This document shows positions 1-9,026 of a stretch of 64,000 nucleotides of DNA, one piece after another. Position 1 is the stretch's first letter. Each line of letters begins with the position of its first letter. Under the pieces are notes generated by a model. That model was given only the letters and a program-made list of their open reading frames with translations, was not told where the DNA came from and did not search any database. The stretch is from an uncultured Erythrobacter sp. (lineage in GTDB: Bacteria; Pseudomonadota; Alphaproteobacteria; Sphingomonadales; Sphingomonadaceae). A program made the position numbers and the translations under genes. Where the stretch lies: contig NZ_CANMZM010000001.1 in assembly GCF_947502395.1 (NCBI RefSeq), forward strand, positions 186,001 to 250,000, written 5' to 3'.

Positions 1-1613
1 AAGCGGGCGCGGCGAGGGGCGGCGCGATCGAGACGGAGCGGGGCCTAGTCAAAACCGCGCAAAATGTGCGCACGCAGTTCCGCACGGCGCTGACCAGTAT
101 TCAGGGTGCGCTCGATCTACGCGGTGAGATTACCGCCTATCAACGCGACTTCTTCGCTGAGAATGCTCGCCAAGCCTCTAGAGGTGGTTGGGTTTTCACT
201 GCCGAGGGTGACCCCGAACGCGCAAGCCGTTTTGTTCGGCTTCTCGATATGCATGATATTGAGGTCAGCGCTCTGGCGTCCGATCTTACCATTGGCGGGC
301 AACGATATTCTGCAGGTTCGAGCTATTTCGTCTCAATGTCGCAAACCAATAACCGCATGATCAGAGGCATTTTTGAGCGCGTGACGAGCTTCAAGGAGAA
401 CATCTTCTACGATGTGTCTGGTTGGACTTTGCCGCTTGCCTATGACCTCGATTATGCTGAAGTGAGCCGGGCACCATCTTTGGCTGAGCCTGCAAAGGGA
501 GCGTTCCAAAGCGCTAGCGCGCCCGACCGTGCACCTTATGGTTATGTCTTCGACTGGTCGCACACATACGCTCCGCGTGCACTCAATCGCATTTTGTCAA
601 AGGGTGTCATGGCAAGAGCGGCGATGGAGGGAACAGTTGTTCTCACCACTGGCGGCGAAGTCGAACTTGGCCGCGGTGCGATCTTTGTGCCGCTGGATCG
701 CCAAAAGGTGTCGCACGACGCGATTTTCACGATCATGCAGACCATTGCATCTGAAGATGGCGTGCCCGTTTATGCCGCTACTTCTGGCCTCACGCCTGTG
801 ACAGGCCGCGATCTGGGCGCTTCCAATATCTTCCGTTCGCTTGAACAGCCCCGCGTGGTTCTCGCTTACAGCGGCGGCCTTTCTTACTACGATGCCGGGG
901 AAGTATGGTGGACCCTCGATCATGGGCACAGAATGCCGGTGACCTTGGTGAGTAAGGACCGTTTGGACAGCCTGAACTGGAGCGATTACACGCACCTTGT
1001 CTTGGTTGGCGGAAACGCTGGGCTGTCTGAACCGGTGACCCAAGGCTTGGACCGCTGGATCGAGCAAGGCGGCACACTGATCGCCACGCGTGATGCATCC
1101 TTGTGGGCCGAGGAGCATATCCTGGGGCGCAAAGAGGATGACGAGGATGAGGAAGGTGACGAAGAACAGACCGAGCGCCTGAATTTCGAAGAGTTGAACC
1201 TTCGCGATGCCGAGCATGTGATCGGCGGCGCTATCTTTGCGGCGGACCTCGATACCTCGCATCCGCTAGGCTTTGGCTTTAGCGATCGTGATCTGCCCGT
1301 GCACCGCAATGTGAGCTTTACTTTGCAAGTGCCCGAGGAGAACCCTTACGCCGTGCCAGTGCAATATAAGGACGATCCTTTGCTGACCGGCTATGCGTCC
1401 GATCGCCGCTTGGAAGAGATTGGCGGAACGCCTTCTGTCGTCGCCGAGCGAAAAGGGCAGGGGACTGTCGTACTGATGGCAGATAATCCTGTGTTTCGCG
1501 GGACCTACCCTGGCACGGAGAAGCTGCTGATGAATGCGCTGTTCTTCTCAGGTCTCATTGATACCCCGCGCGGTGAATATGCCGAGCAGGGTGGGCACGT
1601 CCACGGTCAATAG
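1..1613 (+). CDS. M14-family zinc carboxypeptidase-like protein, C-terminal part
   Basis: The reading frame is open from the left edge (first full codon at base 3), so this is the 3' part of a longer gene. A GTG at 66 is in frame but is unlikely to be the start, because coding sequence continues upstream of it. The visible part of about 535 residues lacks the zinc-binding HxxE region, which would lie upstream. Its second half (from the LAYSGGLSYYDAGEVWW segment) resembles the glutamine-amidotransferase-like domain at the C-terminus of large bacterial M14 peptidases. There is a very acidic Asp/Glu stretch around 1135-1165. The protein is probably secreted, but the signal peptide is off-window. 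The family call rests on recalled similarity of the C-terminal domain, not on catalytic residues. Confidence 0.6.
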   Translation, partial: AGAARGGAIETERGLVKTAQNVRTQFRTALTSIQGALDLRGEITAYQRDFFAENARQASRGGWVFTAEGDPERASRFVRLLDMHDIEVSALASDLTIGGQRYSAGSSYFVSMSQTNNRMIRGIFERVTSFKENIFYDVSGWTLPLAYDLDYAEVSRAPSLAEPAKGAFQSASAPDRAPYGYVFDWSHTYAPRALNRILSKGVMARAAMEGTVVLTTGGEVELGRGAIFVPLDRQKVSHDAIFTIMQTIASEDGVPVYAATSGLTPVTGRDLGASNIFRSLEQPRVVLAYSGGLSYYDAGEVWWTLDHGHRMPVTLVSKDRLDSLNWSDYTHLVLVGGNAGLSEPVTQGLDRWIEQGGTLIATRDASLWAEEHILGRKEDDEDEEGDEEQTERLNFEELNLRDAEHVIGGAIFAADLDTSHPLGFGFSDRDLPVHRNVSFTLQVPEENPYAVPVQYKDDPLLTGYASDRRLEEIGGTPSVVAERKGQGTVVLMADNPVFRGTYPGTEKLLMNALFFSGLIDTPRGEYAEQGGHVHGQ

Positions 1614-1677
1614 TGCGCTGTCAGGGTGTGGATAGGCAAGGTAGCAAGCGCGCCACCTCGCGCCTATAGTTTCGCCC

Positions 1678-2625
1678 ATGGCTACCCAACCGATTCCGAC
1701 CGTGAGCGCACATCCTGAGCAGCAATATCTCGGCCTCATGCGGCAGATTTGGACTGCTGGAAGCGAGCGCTCGGATCGCACTGGAGTGGGCACCCGCTCG
1801 ATTGCAGGGGCGATGTTGCGGTATGATTTGGGTGATGGCGCGATGCCGCTCCTCACCACGAAGCGCGTCTATTGGAAGACAGCGACGCGCGAGATGCTGT
1901 GGTTCCTGACGGGTGAAACCAATATTCGTCCTCTTGTCTTGCAAGGCGTGAAGATTTGGAATGAGTGGCCGCATGCTCGCTACGTCAAAGAGACAGGCAA
2001 GGAGATCGCGCTCGAAGACTTCGTTCAGCGAATTGCCGATGATGAGGCCTTCGCTCAAAAATGGGGCGACCTTGGTCCGGTCTACGGCAAGCAATGGGTC
2101 GATTGGCCGACCTACCGAAGACGCGAAGATGGCCTTTTCGAAAAGGGGCAAGGAATCAATCAGGTTGCCGATGTGGTGGAGAGCTTGCGCAACAACCCCG
2201 GAAGCCGTCGCCACATCATCGAAGGTTGGAACGTGGCCGAACTCGACCAGATGGCCCTACCGCCGTGCCACAAGACCTATCAGTTTCACGTCGCCGATGA
2301 TCGGCTCAATTGCATGCTCTACCAACGCTCTTGCGATGTCGCTTTGGGCCTCCCGTTTAACCTTTGGTCAGCGGCGCTTTTGACCCGGATGCTGGCACAG
2401 CAAGTGGGGCTTGAGCCGGGCGAGCTTATCTGGATGGGAGGGGACGTGCATCTCTATCTGAATCACGCCCATTTGATCGAGGAGCAACTGACTCGCACAC
2501 CGTCTGGTCACCCGACGCTCGAAATCACCCGAAAGCCTGAAACAATTTTCGATTACAAAATCGAGGACTTTGTGGTGCATGATTACGCACCTCTACCTCC
2601 AATCAAGGCTCCTGTTGCGGTTTGA
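1678..2625 (+). CDS. thyA: Thymidylate synthase
   Basis: The enzyme converts dUMP to dTMP using 5,10-methylenetetrahydrofolate in the cytoplasm. The nucleophilic cysteine is Cys197 in LPPCHKTYQF. It follows the phosphate-binding RRHIIEGWN segment and precedes the folate/dUMP-binding LYQRSCDVALGLPFNLW block. At 315 residues it is longer than the 264-residue E. coli enzyme; the extra length lies in the small domain before the active site, a common alternative ThyA form. The ATG at 1678 gives a normal N-terminus. The gene stands alone between the peptidase gene and the 2-oxoacid dehydrogenase operon. Confidence 0.95.
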   Translation: MATQPIPTVSAHPEQQYLGLMRQIWTAGSERSDRTGVGTRSIAGAMLRYDLGDGAMPLLTTKRVYWKTATREMLWFLTGETNIRPLVLQGVKIWNEWPHARYVKETGKEIALEDFVQRIADDEAFAQKWGDLGPVYGKQWVDWPTYRRREDGLFEKGQGINQVADVVESLRNNPGSRRHIIEGWNVAELDQMALPPCHKTYQFHVADDRLNCMLYQRSCDVALGLPFNLWSAALLTRMLAQQVGLEPGELIWMGGDVHLYLNHAHLIEEQLTRTPSGHPTLEITRKPETIFDYKIEDFVVHDYAPLPPIKAPVAV

Positions 2626-2696
2626 TTCACGCGGCTTGACCAGAGTTTTCAAGCGCGTTTAACGCTGCCTCACACGCTTTTTCCGGGAGAGCAGTT

Positions 2697-4004
2697 ATGG
2701 CCGATCCGGCCTCCAATCGCCCAACGCTTGCCTTGCACGTACCCGAGCCCAAATCGCGGCCCGGCGATCCAGTTGACTTTAGCGAGATTCATATTCCCGA
2801 AGCAGGCGCGCAAAGCCGCCCTGACGAAGGTGTGAAACCTGAAGAGATGAAGGACTTTGCCTACGATCTCGTCCGCGTATTAGGCGACGACAACAAGGCG
2901 CATGGGCCATGGGACCCGAAGCTTGAGCCAGAGACATTGCGCACGATGCTTGGCCACATGGCGATGGTGCGCGCCTTTGATGAGCGCATGTTCCGCGGGC
3001 AGCGTCAGGGTAAAACCTCATTCTACATGAAGTGCACTGGCGAAGAGGCGACCAGTGTTGCTGCCTCCATGGCGCTTGCCTCAGACGACATGGTATTTCC
3101 CAGCTATCGTCAGCAAGGCATTCTAATCGTGCGCGGCTATCCGCTGATCGAGATGATCAATCAGATCTATTCGAACGCGGGCGACAAGCTCAAAGGTCGC
3201 CAACTGCCGATCATGTATTCGAGCCGTGAACACAGCTTCTTCTCGATCTCTGGAAACCTTGCGACCCAAACCCCGCAGGCTGTGGGTTGGGCCATGGCAA
3301 GCGCGATCAAGGGCGACAGCCGGATTGCTGCTACCTGGGTAGGCGAGGGCTCGACCGCGGAAGGCGATTTCCACTCGGCCTGCACCTTTGCGAGCGTCTA
3401 CAACGCGCCGGTGATCCTCAATGTGATCAACAATCAATGGGCGATTTCCAGCTTTAGCGGTTTTGCTGGTGCTGAACGCACAACATTCGCGGCGCGCGCT
3501 TTGGGTTATGGCATCGCCGGACTTCGTGTGGATGGCAACGATGCGCTAGCGTGTTTCGCCGCTCAGCAATGGGCGGCCAATCGGGCTCGGGCGAACCAAG
3601 GTCCGACATTGATCGAGTATTTCACCTATCGCGCCGAAGGGCACTCCACTTCGGACGATCCATCTGGTTACCGCTCGGCGCAAGAACGCGAAGAGTGGCC
3701 TCTGGGTGATCCGGTGATGCGGCTCAAGAACCACCTTATCGCCCTTGGCGAATGGGACGAAGATCGTCAGCAGGCAATGGACTTGGCATGCGCTGAGGAA
3801 GTCAAAGCAACCACCAAGCAGGCCGAGAAAAACGGCATTCTTGGCCACGGCCTGCACCATCCGTTTCATACTATGTTCGAAGATGTCTTCGAAGAGCTGC
3901 CTTGGCATCTGGAAGAGCAAGCAGCTCAGGCCACTCGCGAGCGGCAGATCAAGTGGCCCGATCAGCATCCCAAGGATTTCGCCGGAAAGGGATCGGGCCA
4001 ATGA
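2697..4004 (+). CDS. bkdA1: 2-oxoisovalerate dehydrogenase E1 component, alpha subunit
   Basis: This is the thiamine-diphosphate-dependent decarboxylase subunit of the branched-chain 2-oxoacid dehydrogenase complex (valine, leucine and isoleucine breakdown). The thiamine diphosphate motif is visible as GEGSTAEGDFH followed by NVINNQWAIS. The extended N-terminus of about 80 residues before the conserved core is typical of the branched-chain rather than the pyruvate enzyme. The ATG is preceded by GGGAGAG. The stop overlaps the E1 beta start by 4 nt (ATGA), indicating translational coupling. A pyruvate or acetoin dehydrogenase is possible but less likely given the E1 beta and E2 sequences. Confidence 0.9.
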   Translation: MADPASNRPTLALHVPEPKSRPGDPVDFSEIHIPEAGAQSRPDEGVKPEEMKDFAYDLVRVLGDDNKAHGPWDPKLEPETLRTMLGHMAMVRAFDERMFRGQRQGKTSFYMKCTGEEATSVAASMALASDDMVFPSYRQQGILIVRGYPLIEMINQIYSNAGDKLKGRQLPIMYSSREHSFFSISGNLATQTPQAVGWAMASAIKGDSRIAATWVGEGSTAEGDFHSACTFASVYNAPVILNVINNQWAISSFSGFAGAERTTFAARALGYGIAGLRVDGNDALACFAAQQWAANRARANQGPTLIEYFTYRAEGHSTSDDPSGYRSAQEREEWPLGDPVMRLKNHLIALGEWDEDRQQAMDLACAEEVKATTKQAEKNGILGHGLHHPFHTMFEDVFEELPWHLEEQAAQATRERQIKWPDQHPKDFAGKGSGQ

Positions 4005-5062
4005 GCACCTCAGTAGAAGCCGCCACCAAGGACACCTCCACGGTAAGTGGGCGCCGGATCAATATGATCGAGGCAATCAACGAAGCGCTCGACACGATGC
4101 TGGCGCGCGATCCAGATGTGATCGTGATGGGCGAGGATGTGGGCTATTTCGGCGGCGTGTTCCGCTGCACCGCTGGGCTTCAAGAAAAGCACGGCAAGAC
4201 CCGGGTTTTTGATACGCCGATTAGCGAATGCGGCATTATCGGTGTGGCTGTGGGCATGGGGGCTTATGGCCTACGCCCGGTCCCCGAAATTCAGTTCGCG
4301 GACTACATCTACCCCGGAATTGACCAGTTGATCAGTGAAGCGGCGCGCCTGCGTTACCGTTCAGCGACCGAATACATCGCGCCGATGACGGTGCGTTCGC
4401 CGTTTGGTGGCGGGATTTTCGGCGGGCAAACCCACTCGCAATCGCCTGAGAGCATGTTCACTCATGTCTCTGGTCTCAAAACGGTGATCCCTTCGACGCC
4501 TTACGATGCGAAGGGGCTTTTGATCTCCGCCATCGAAGACAATGATCCGGTCATCTTCTTCGAACCTAAGCGTATATACAACGGCCCGTTCACTGGCTTT
4601 TATGACAAACCGGTTGAGCCATGGAAAAAACACGATGCGAGCGAAGTGCCAGAGGGGTATTACAAGATCCCGCTAGGCAAAGCTCGCACAGTCCAAGAAG
4701 GCGAAGCGCTGACCGTGCTTGCCTATGGCACGATGGTTCACGTTGCCGAAGCAGTGGCCAAGGAGAAGGGCGTGGATGCAGATATCCTCGACCTTCGCAC
4801 GCTCGTACCGCTCGACATTGAGGCGATTGAGGCGTCGGTCAAAAAGACCGGGCGCTGCCTCATCGTTCACGAAGCGACCCGCACGAGCGGCTTTGGCGCG
4901 GAATTGTCGGCGCTTGTGACAGAGCGCTGTTTCTATCATCTCGAAGCCCCTGTTGAGCGGGTTACCGGCTTCGACACACCTTATCCCCACAGTCTCGAAT
5001 GGGCCTATTTCCCAGGCCCGGTCCGTATCGGCGAGGCAATGGACAAAATTTTGAGCGAGTAA
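4001..5062 (+). CDS. bkdA2: 2-oxoisovalerate dehydrogenase E1 component, beta subunit
   Basis: This 353-residue subunit pairs with the preceding alpha subunit to form the E1 heterotetramer. The conserved N-terminal block MIEAINEALDTML and the acidic MGEDVGYFGGVFR segment are typical of transketolase-like beta subunits. The C-terminal transketolase_C domain contains the LIVHEATRTSGFG segment. I chose the ATG at 4001, overlapping the alpha stop by 4 nt, because the open frame further upstream lies inside the alpha gene and is not conserved. The E2 gene starts 7 nt after the stop. Confidence 0.92.
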   Translation: MSTSVEAATKDTSTVSGRRINMIEAINEALDTMLARDPDVIVMGEDVGYFGGVFRCTAGLQEKHGKTRVFDTPISECGIIGVAVGMGAYGLRPVPEIQFADYIYPGIDQLISEAARLRYRSATEYIAPMTVRSPFGGGIFGGQTHSQSPESMFTHVSGLKTVIPSTPYDAKGLLISAIEDNDPVIFFEPKRIYNGPFTGFYDKPVEPWKKHDASEVPEGYYKIPLGKARTVQEGEALTVLAYGTMVHVAEAVAKEKGVDADILDLRTLVPLDIEAIEASVKKTGRCLIVHEATRTSGFGAELSALVTERCFYHLEAPVERVTGFDTPYPHSLEWAYFPGPVRIGEAMDKILSE

Positions 5063-5069
5063 GCGCACG

Positions 5070-6317
5070 ATGGCAAAGTTTACATTCAACATGCCCGATG
5101 TGGGCGAGGGCGTTGCAGAGGCCGAGATCGTCGATTGGATGGTCAAGGTTGGCGATAAAGTCTCCGAAGATCAGCATCTTGTTGACGTCATGACGGACAA
5201 GGCAACAATCGACATTGAAAGCCCGGTCGACGGCACCGTGATCGAAGTCGCTGGCGAAGTTGGCGATGTGGTTGCTGTTGGCTCTATGCTGTTGGTGGTT
5301 GAAGTCGAGGGCGAGGATGTGCCTGAGGTTGAGGCGGCACCAGTGGCAGCTCCCGTACCTGCGCCGACTCCTGAACCGACGCCAGCACCAGCTCCTGCTC
5401 CAGCACCCGAGCCTGAGCCCGAAGTTGTCGAAGCAGCGCCCGCTGCGAAGGTCCTCGCGTCCCCAGCGGTGCGTCAGCGAGCGCGTGAGCTTGGCATCAA
5501 TCTTGAGGAAGTAAAGCCTGCGAGCGATGGCCGCGTGCGGCATGCCGACCTTGATCAGTTCCTTGCATACAATGCTGGTGGTGGCTTTGCTTCGGCGGGA
5601 GGCAAGCGTGACGACGAAGCGATCAAGGTCATTGGTCTTCGTAAACGCATCGCTCAAAATATGAGCGCGGCCAAGCGCAACATTCCGCACTTTACCTATG
5701 TCGAAGAATGCGATGTCACTGCGTTGGAAGCGGCGCGTGCAGATTTGAACGCATCGCGCGGGTCGAAGCCGAAGCTGACCATGCTGCCGCTACTCATCAC
5801 CGCATTTTGCAAGGTTCTTCCGAAGTACCCGATGATCAATGCGCGTTTCGATGATGAAGCGGGCATCGTGACCCGTCACGGCTCGGTGCACCTTGGTATG
5901 GCAACCCAAACAGACAACGGGCTGATGGTGCCAGTCATTCGCGACGCGCAGGCACGCAATTTGTGGCAACTCGCAACAGAGATTGGTCGCCTCGCTGCTG
6001 CGGCGCGAGATGGCTCGGCTAAGTCTGATGAGCTCTCCGGTTCAACGCTGACCGTCACCTCGCTCGGTCCCCTTGGCGGCGTTGCGACTACGCCGGTTAT
6101 CAACCGCCCCGAAGTCGCGATCATTGGCCCCAACCGGATTGTTGAGCGCCCCATGTTCGTTTCAGACGGGCAGGGTGGGGAGCGCATCGAGAAGCGCAAG
6201 CTGATGAATATCTCGATTTCCTGCGATCACCGCGTGGTCGATGGGTACGATGCCGCGAGCTATATTCAGGAGGTCAAGCAGCTCATCGAAACGCCGGTTT
6301 TGCTGCTTTCTGACTAG
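5070..6317 (+). CDS. bkdB: Dihydrolipoyl acyltransferase (E2) of branched-chain 2-oxoacid dehydrogenase
   Basis: This is the core subunit that transfers the acyl group from the lipoyl arm to CoA. The domain order is: a lipoyl domain at residues 1-77 with the lipoylated Lys44 in MTDKATI; a flexible Pro/Ala/Glu-rich linker at about 88-125; a peripheral-subunit-binding domain at about 127-170; and the catalytic acyltransferase domain ending in SCDHRVVDG with the active-site histidine. It is the third gene of the bkd operon. No E3 (dihydrolipoyl dehydrogenase) gene follows, so the complex probably uses an E3 encoded elsewhere. Confidence 0.93.
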   Translation: MAKFTFNMPDVGEGVAEAEIVDWMVKVGDKVSEDQHLVDVMTDKATIDIESPVDGTVIEVAGEVGDVVAVGSMLLVVEVEGEDVPEVEAAPVAAPVPAPTPEPTPAPAPAPAPEPEPEVVEAAPAAKVLASPAVRQRARELGINLEEVKPASDGRVRHADLDQFLAYNAGGGFASAGGKRDDEAIKVIGLRKRIAQNMSAAKRNIPHFTYVEECDVTALEAARADLNASRGSKPKLTMLPLLITAFCKVLPKYPMINARFDDEAGIVTRHGSVHLGMATQTDNGLMVPVIRDAQARNLWQLATEIGRLAAAARDGSAKSDELSGSTLTVTSLGPLGGVATTPVINRPEVAIIGPNRIVERPMFVSDGQGGERIEKRKLMNISISCDHRVVDGYDAASYIQEVKQLIETPVLLLSD

Positions 6318-6416
6318 TTCAGGAAAAAAGCGCTTTTATGCCATAAGAGGGCGTTGACAGCCTTTCCCACGTGGCCTAGAGGCGCGTCTCCCAAGAGGCG
6401 CTAGCCGCTCAAATGC

Positions 6417-6493
6417 GCGGGTGTAGCTCAGTTGGTTAGAGTATCGGCCTGTCACGCCGAGGGTCGCGGGTTCGAGTCCCGTCACTCGCGCCA
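6417..6493 (+). tRNA. tRNA-Asp (GTC)
   Basis: This is a 77-nt cloverleaf with the CCA end encoded. The acceptor GCGGGTG pairs with CACTCGC (one G-T wobble). The D-arm TAGCTCAGTTGGTTAGAG, the anticodon loop CTGTCAC with GTC, and the T-arm GGTTCGAGTCCC are all present. It lies between the bkd operon and the arsR-type gene. Confidence 0.95.
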
Positions 6494-6566
6494 CTTGGGA
6501 CATTTTCTTCAACAATGCGGTTAATTGCGGTCCATGTTGCTGCGGGATCGGGTGTGCGTACGACAT

Positions 6567-6582
6567 TCAACCGAATGGTTGA
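6567..6582. promoter_or_regulatory. Palindromic operator, site 1 (ArsR-type)
   Basis: The sequence TCAACCGAATGGTTGA is a near-perfect inverted repeat with AACC/GGTT arms. A second copy lies 39 bp downstream. This is the kind of site expected for autoregulation by the adjacent ArsR-family repressor (inference). Confidence 0.6.
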
Positions 6583-6605
6583 CTTTGTGCGCCTTATGTG
6601 ATCAC

Positions 6606-6621
6606 TTAACCAAATGGTTGA
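6606..6621. promoter_or_regulatory. Palindromic operator, site 2, overlapping the arsR-type start
   Basis: TTAACCAAATGGTTGA repeats site 1 with two changes. The predicted ATG at 6614 lies inside it, and no Shine-Dalgarno sequence precedes that ATG. The transcript may therefore be leaderless, or translation may begin at the GTG at 6632. Confidence 0.55.
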
Positions 6622-6946
6622 GCGAAAGTCTGTGGCTGATCTCGTGTTTCACGCCCTGGGTGATCCCAGCCGGCGGCTTATGGTTGAGCGCCTTTCACAG
6701 AGGGCGCTTACCGTCGGTGAATTGGCTGAGCCTTTGAATATGAGCTTTGCGGGTGCGTCGAAGCATGTCGGTGTGCTTGAAAAGGCTGGTATTGTCGCAC
6801 GCCACAAGCGCGGGCGCGAAAGACTATGCGTATTACAAACCGAGCCACTTGAAGCCGCTCGCCAATGGGTCGAGCATTACTCGACCTTCTGGAACGCGCG
6901 GCTTGATGCGCTTGATAGAGCACTGCGGGAGGATGAGAATGACTGA
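6614..6946 (+). CDS. ArsR-family (winged helix) transcriptional regulator
   Basis: This 110-residue protein is a compact winged helix-turn-helix repressor of the ArsR/SmtB superfamily. The first helix ALGDPSRRLMVERL and the recognition region NMSFAGASKHVGVLEKAGIV are characteristic. No cysteine metal-binding motif is present, so it is probably not a metal sensor. The next gene encodes an SRPBCC (AHSA1-type) protein whose start overlaps the stop of this one. ArsR-SRPBCC pairs are common, and the regulator may respond to a small ligand. Two palindromic sites upstream suggest autorepression. The start could be the ATG at 6614 or the GTG at 6632. Confidence 0.85.
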   Translation: MVERKSVADLVFHALGDPSRRLMVERLSQRALTVGELAEPLNMSFAGASKHVGVLEKAGIVARHKRGRERLCVLQTEPLEAARQWVEHYSTFWNARLDALDRALREDEND

Positions 6947-7499
6947 TTACGGACGGCAGACAGGGCCGGGCAGCTTGGAGTTCACTCGAACCTTTGCGGC
7001 ACCTATTGAGAGGGTTTGGCAATTCCTCGTCGAACCGGAGAAGCGGCAGCTATGGTTTTGCGGCGGATCGACCGATGATCATGTTGGCGGCAAGATCGTG
7101 ATGGATTTCGACCACCGCCGCCTTTCAGAAAGCGCACCGCCGGAGAAATACGCTTCGGAAGAGACTGCGACGCATCATGCCGAGATCCTCGAATATGATC
7201 CGCCCAAAAGACTGGCTTTCACTTGGTTTGAATCGACGGGAACCACGTCGAGCAAGGTTGAGATATCATTGAATCCAATTGATGGTGCCTCAACTGAGCT
7301 GCATCTCGTGCATACAGGCGTGGTTGGTCGCGAGATGCTCATTGGCGTGTTTGCCGGGTGGCACGGCCATTTCGATCTTCTTGGCGAGGTTCTTGTAGGC
7401 CAGCGAACCAGCGACTTCTGGGTGCGTGATCAACAACTCGAAGCCGAGTATGAGCAAAAGTCTAATGCCGGAGAATACTCACGTCGGAGAGCGTTCTGA
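6939..7499 (+). CDS. SRPBCC / AHSA1-family protein
   Basis: This 186-residue protein has the START-like helix-grip fold of the AHSA1 family. The N-terminal TRTFAAPIERVWQFLVEPE and the later KRLAFTWFES segments are typical. The family binds hydrophobic small molecules, and its role here is unknown. I chose the ATG at 6939 because GGGAGG ends 6 nt upstream; a second ATG at 6933 directly abuts it. It overlaps the regulator gene by 8 nt and is probably co-translated. Its 3' end overlaps the convergent transporter gene by 21 nt. Confidence 0.8.
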   Translation: MTDYGRQTGPGSLEFTRTFAAPIERVWQFLVEPEKRQLWFCGGSTDDHVGGKIVMDFDHRRLSESAPPEKYASEETATHHAEILEYDPPKRLAFTWFESTGTTSSKVEISLNPIDGASTELHLVHTGVVGREMLIGVFAGWHGHFDLLGEVLVGQRTSDFWVRDQQLEAEYEQKSNAGEYSRRRAF

Positions 7500-8933
7500 T
7501 AGAGCCGCGAGGTTTGCCTCATGTTGGGCCTTGTCGATCTTGTAGCGCGATAGGCAAAACAGCGCTGTCATCCATAGGATTAGCAGCGCAGGTGCATATA
7601 ATGCTCCGAGCTTCCACAGAGTGTCCGCTGGTATATTGGCGAGCTCTTCGCCTTGCGGAAAAGCTATGGCCGACAAGATGATGCCTGCGCTTAAGACGCC
7701 CAGTCCTTGCGTTGACTTTCGCGTGAAAGTCATGGCGGCATAATAAACGCCCTCATTACGGCGGCCTGTGCGCAACTGGTTGGATTCCACCAGATCGGCG
7801 ATCATGGCGTAGCTCAGCATCTGCACCGCAATGATTAGAGACAGATCGATTATATTGATCGAAAGCATCAAAGGAAAAAGCATCGGATCGCCATTTTCGG
7901 GCATCAGGCCCGCAAGCCGTAACAGATAAGGCGCTGGTTGAATCGTGAAGGCGAAGAAACCGATCAGTAATGTCGCCTTCTTTTTGCCCATCCGCTTCCC
8001 CACGATCGGTGTAAGAACCAAGGCCATGCCCGCCGAAAGAAACACTGTCGTGGTCCACAGAAAGATCTGCTCTTCGGAAAAACCCCAGAAGTGCCTGAGC
8101 ATCAAGAAGGCAAGCGAGGTATTCAATCCTAAGGCAATCGAAAATACCACCGTTGCGATAAACAGCGCGATGAAACTGCGCTCGCTCAGAATCTCGAACA
8201 TCTCGCGAGTGACTCGCCGTATGCTGAACGGCTCGGCGCTTTTGCTCGGCTTGCTGAGCGTTGGGATGCGGTGATGGGTTGCTGCCGATGAGACAATTAT
8301 CGCTGCAAAGATCACGCAGCTTGCGATTATTCCATACGTCTCAAAACCGCTGCGGTCCTGCATTCCCAATGGTCCGGCGAGTAGAACGCCGAACAGCAGA
8401 ACACTCATTAAATTGCCACTTATCCAGGCGAAGAAAAGCCGAAAAGACTGAAGGCTTGTGCGTTCCTCATAATCGCTGGTCAATTCTGGCAGAAGTGATG
8501 AGGACGGCGTCTCGTAGAAGGTGATGAAAGTGCGGATCGTGATTGCAAGAAAGGTCAGATAGAAGAACAAGCCCATTTGCGACCAGTCGGGCGGGTTCCA
8601 CAATAGGAAATAGCTGAGGCCGACAGGGATGGCGGAGGCATACATGAAGGGATGACGTCTGCCGAGGCGCGAGCGAAAATTGTCTGACCAATAGCCAACG
8701 ATTGGGTCAGTAATTGCGTCGAAGATGAGCGCGATGAGGATGGAAAGGCCAACGAGACCGGGCTCCAATCCCACCACAGTGCCGTAAAACAATAAGAGGA
8801 AATAGTTGAAACCTCCCTCTTTGATCCCCAGCGCTGACGACCCGAAGCCGTGCGTGATCTTGAGCCCCAAAGGAACGGGGGCAGAAACGCTGGGCGCGGC
8901 AGAGCTTTCGTCTGCCTTGGGCGTGCTTGCCAT
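7479..8933 (-). CDS. MFS transporter, GPH (MelB-like) family
   Basis: This 484-residue inner-membrane protein has about 12 hydrophobic segments. Family features are the KITHGFGSSALGIKEG start of TM1, the DAITDPIVGYWSD loop after TM2 (the cation-binding Asp region of glycoside-pentoside-hexuronide:cation symporters) and the RSRLGRRHPFM loop. The substrate cannot be inferred. Relatives in sphingomonads are annotated simply as MFS transporters. It is monocistronic on the minus strand and starts after an AAGGAGGGAG-type region on the complementary strand, so the ATG at 8933 is plausible. Confidence 0.82.
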   Translation of the reverse strand: MASTPKADESSAAPSVSAPVPLGLKITHGFGSSALGIKEGGFNYFLLLFYGTVVGLEPGLVGLSILIALIFDAITDPIVGYWSDNFRSRLGRRHPFMYASAIPVGLSYFLLWNPPDWSQMGLFFYLTFLAITIRTFITFYETPSSSLLPELTSDYEERTSLQSFRLFFAWISGNLMSVLLFGVLLAGPLGMQDRSGFETYGIIASCVIFAAIIVSSAATHHRIPTLSKPSKSAEPFSIRRVTREMFEILSERSFIALFIATVVFSIALGLNTSLAFLMLRHFWGFSEEQIFLWTTTVFLSAGMALVLTPIVGKRMGKKKATLLIGFFAFTIQPAPYLLRLAGLMPENGDPMLFPLMLSINIIDLSLIIAVQMLSYAMIADLVESNQLRTGRRNEGVYYAAMTFTRKSTQGLGVLSAGIILSAIAFPQGEELANIPADTLWKLGALYAPALLILWMTALFCLSRYKIDKAQHEANLAALSERSPT

Positions 8934-9026
8934 ATATTACTCTCTCCAAGGAGGGAGGCTAAGCGGGTATTCGCACTCTGGCAATGGGCGTGGTCGTCAT
9001 TGATAGGCCATCGACCGATTGGGATA

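Noticed and set aside
597..1262. 221-codon minus-strand frame
   Set aside because: Antisense shadow of the peptidase gene.
4962..5690. 242-codon minus-strand frame with Trp/Arg-rich product
   Set aside because: Antisense to the lipoyl domain and Pro/Ala linker of E2; composition reflects the complement of that linker.
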